A stretch of 12,461 bases of DNA from an uncultured Coriobacteriaceae bacterium (GTDB taxonomy: Bacteria; Actinomycetota; Coriobacteriia; Coriobacteriales; Eggerthellaceae), in contig CAMORQ010000026.1 in assembly GCA_946623915.1 (NCBI GenBank), positions 1 to 12,461 on the forward strand. The letters are read 5' to 3'. Both the position numbers and the translations under genes were made by a program. Below the pieces are notes generated by a model. It had not been told where the DNA came from and did not search any database. It saw nothing but the letters and a program-made list of their open reading frames with translations. Shown here in pieces: positions 12,008 through 12,461 of this stretch (the stretch's first letter is position 1; each line of letters opens with the position of its first letter).

Positions 12008-12461
12008 CTAGGACGACCGACCCGCTTCGCCTTCGACAAGAACGCCTTCGCTTTGAAGAATCGTGCGCACCTGCATCGCGACGTCGTGCACGCTCGCACC
12101 GTCGACGTCGACGCATGCGTCGGCAGCCTGCTCGTAGAGCGGGGCGCGACGCTCGAGCAGCGCACGGGAGGACTCGAGGGTAGCGGCATTGGGACGCGAG
12201 GGGTCGCCGTCTATCCGGCGCCAGATCTCATCGAAGCCTGCCCGCAAGAACACGGCGAATCCCGCCTGCTTCATCAGCCGCACGTTTTCCGGACGCTCCA
12301 CCACCCCGCCGCCGCACGAAACAAGCTGCGGGCACTGGGCAAGGCGCGTCAGCTGCACGCTTTCCATGCGTCGAAACGCATCCTCGCCGTCGCGTTCGAA
12401 CAATTCCGCTATGCTGCAGCCCGCCTGCTCGACCCCCGCCGCATCCACATCCGCCACATCC
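12008..12461 (-). CDS. aroK: Shikimate kinase, C-terminal part (5' end outside window)
   Basis: The enzyme phosphorylates shikimate at the 3-hydroxyl with ATP in aromatic amino acid synthesis. About 151 residues are visible and the frame is open to the right edge; the Walker A P-loop lies outside. Visible parts in order: the DVDAAGVE segment holding the substrate-binding Asp, then SIAELFERDGEDAFRRME, which matches the family SI-EIF--GE--FR--E. Next come SCGGGVV, with the shikimate-binding glycine motif, and the lid region DPSRPNAATLESSRALLERR with its ATP- and substrate-contacting arginines, then LYEQAAD. The acidic tail ends GEAGRSS. A GTG at 12457 also opens a shorter frame, but it would begin after the P-loop, so it is not the start. 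It is upstream of infA, an unusual neighbour. Confidence 0.92.
   Translation of the reverse strand, partial: DVADVDAAGVEQAGCSIAELFERDGEDAFRRMESVQLTRLAQCPQLVSCGGGVVERPENVRLMKQAGFAVFLRAGFDEIWRRIDGDPSRPNAATLESSRALLERRAPLYEQAADACVDVDGASVHDVAMQVRTILQSEGVLVEGEAGRSS

Overview
This is a high-GC (roughly 60%) bacterial chromosome segment, mostly housekeeping genes on the minus strand. Gene content and protein style suggest a Coriobacteriia actinobacterium, probably Eggerthellaceae: actinobacterial-type gene order, a cysteine-poor S4, an Ala/Glu-tailed L17, and a MoeA/MogA pair with non-consensus motifs. This placement is inference from protein style only; no marker gene was compared.

Layout, left to right. 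(1) 1-2235, minus strand: the SRP 4.5S-type RNA, then a DedA-family membrane protein, then the start of dnaX (clamp-loader tau/gamma), which runs off the left edge in its Ala/Pro-rich linker. A terminator-like hairpin lies between dedA and dnaX. (2) 2329-2826, plus strand: a small PAP2-type membrane phosphatase with a perfect TATAAT so close to its ATG that the mRNA is probably leaderless. It converges on and overlaps (3) 2816-4705, minus strand: alanine racemase followed by a family 4 [4Fe-4S] uracil-DNA glycosylase, with a candidate promoter upstream. (4) 4795-5092, minus strand: an 80-residue XRE regulator resembling restriction-modification controller (C) proteins, ending in a strong hairpin terminator. 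(5) 5093-5546: an unusual AT-rich intergenic region. It carries a candidate inverted-repeat operator near the XRE promoter, and next to moeA a perfect 31-bp direct repeat whose ends form nested palindromes. (6) 5547-7319, plus strand: moeA and mogA/moaB, the last steps of molybdenum cofactor synthesis. (7) 7316-8155, minus strand: a lone ECF-transporter T component whose stop codon overlaps that of mogA. (8) 8185-11856, minus strand: the distal alpha ribosomal operon, infA-rpmJ-rpsM-rpsK-rpsD-rpoA-rplQ, closed by a near-perfect bidirectional terminator. infA starts at TTG. (9) 12008-12461, minus strand: the C-terminal part of shikimate kinase, sitting upstream of infA where secY-adk-map is common.

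The genes fall into functional blocks: translation and transcription core (8), protein targeting (SRP RNA), replication (dnaX), cell wall and membrane (alr, dedA, PAP2), DNA repair (udg) and molybdoenzyme cofactor supply (moeA, mogA). I found no mobile element, CRISPR array, tRNA or rRNA. The most novel-looking signal is the tandem palindromic element in front of moeA, beside the divergent orphan C-protein-like regulator.
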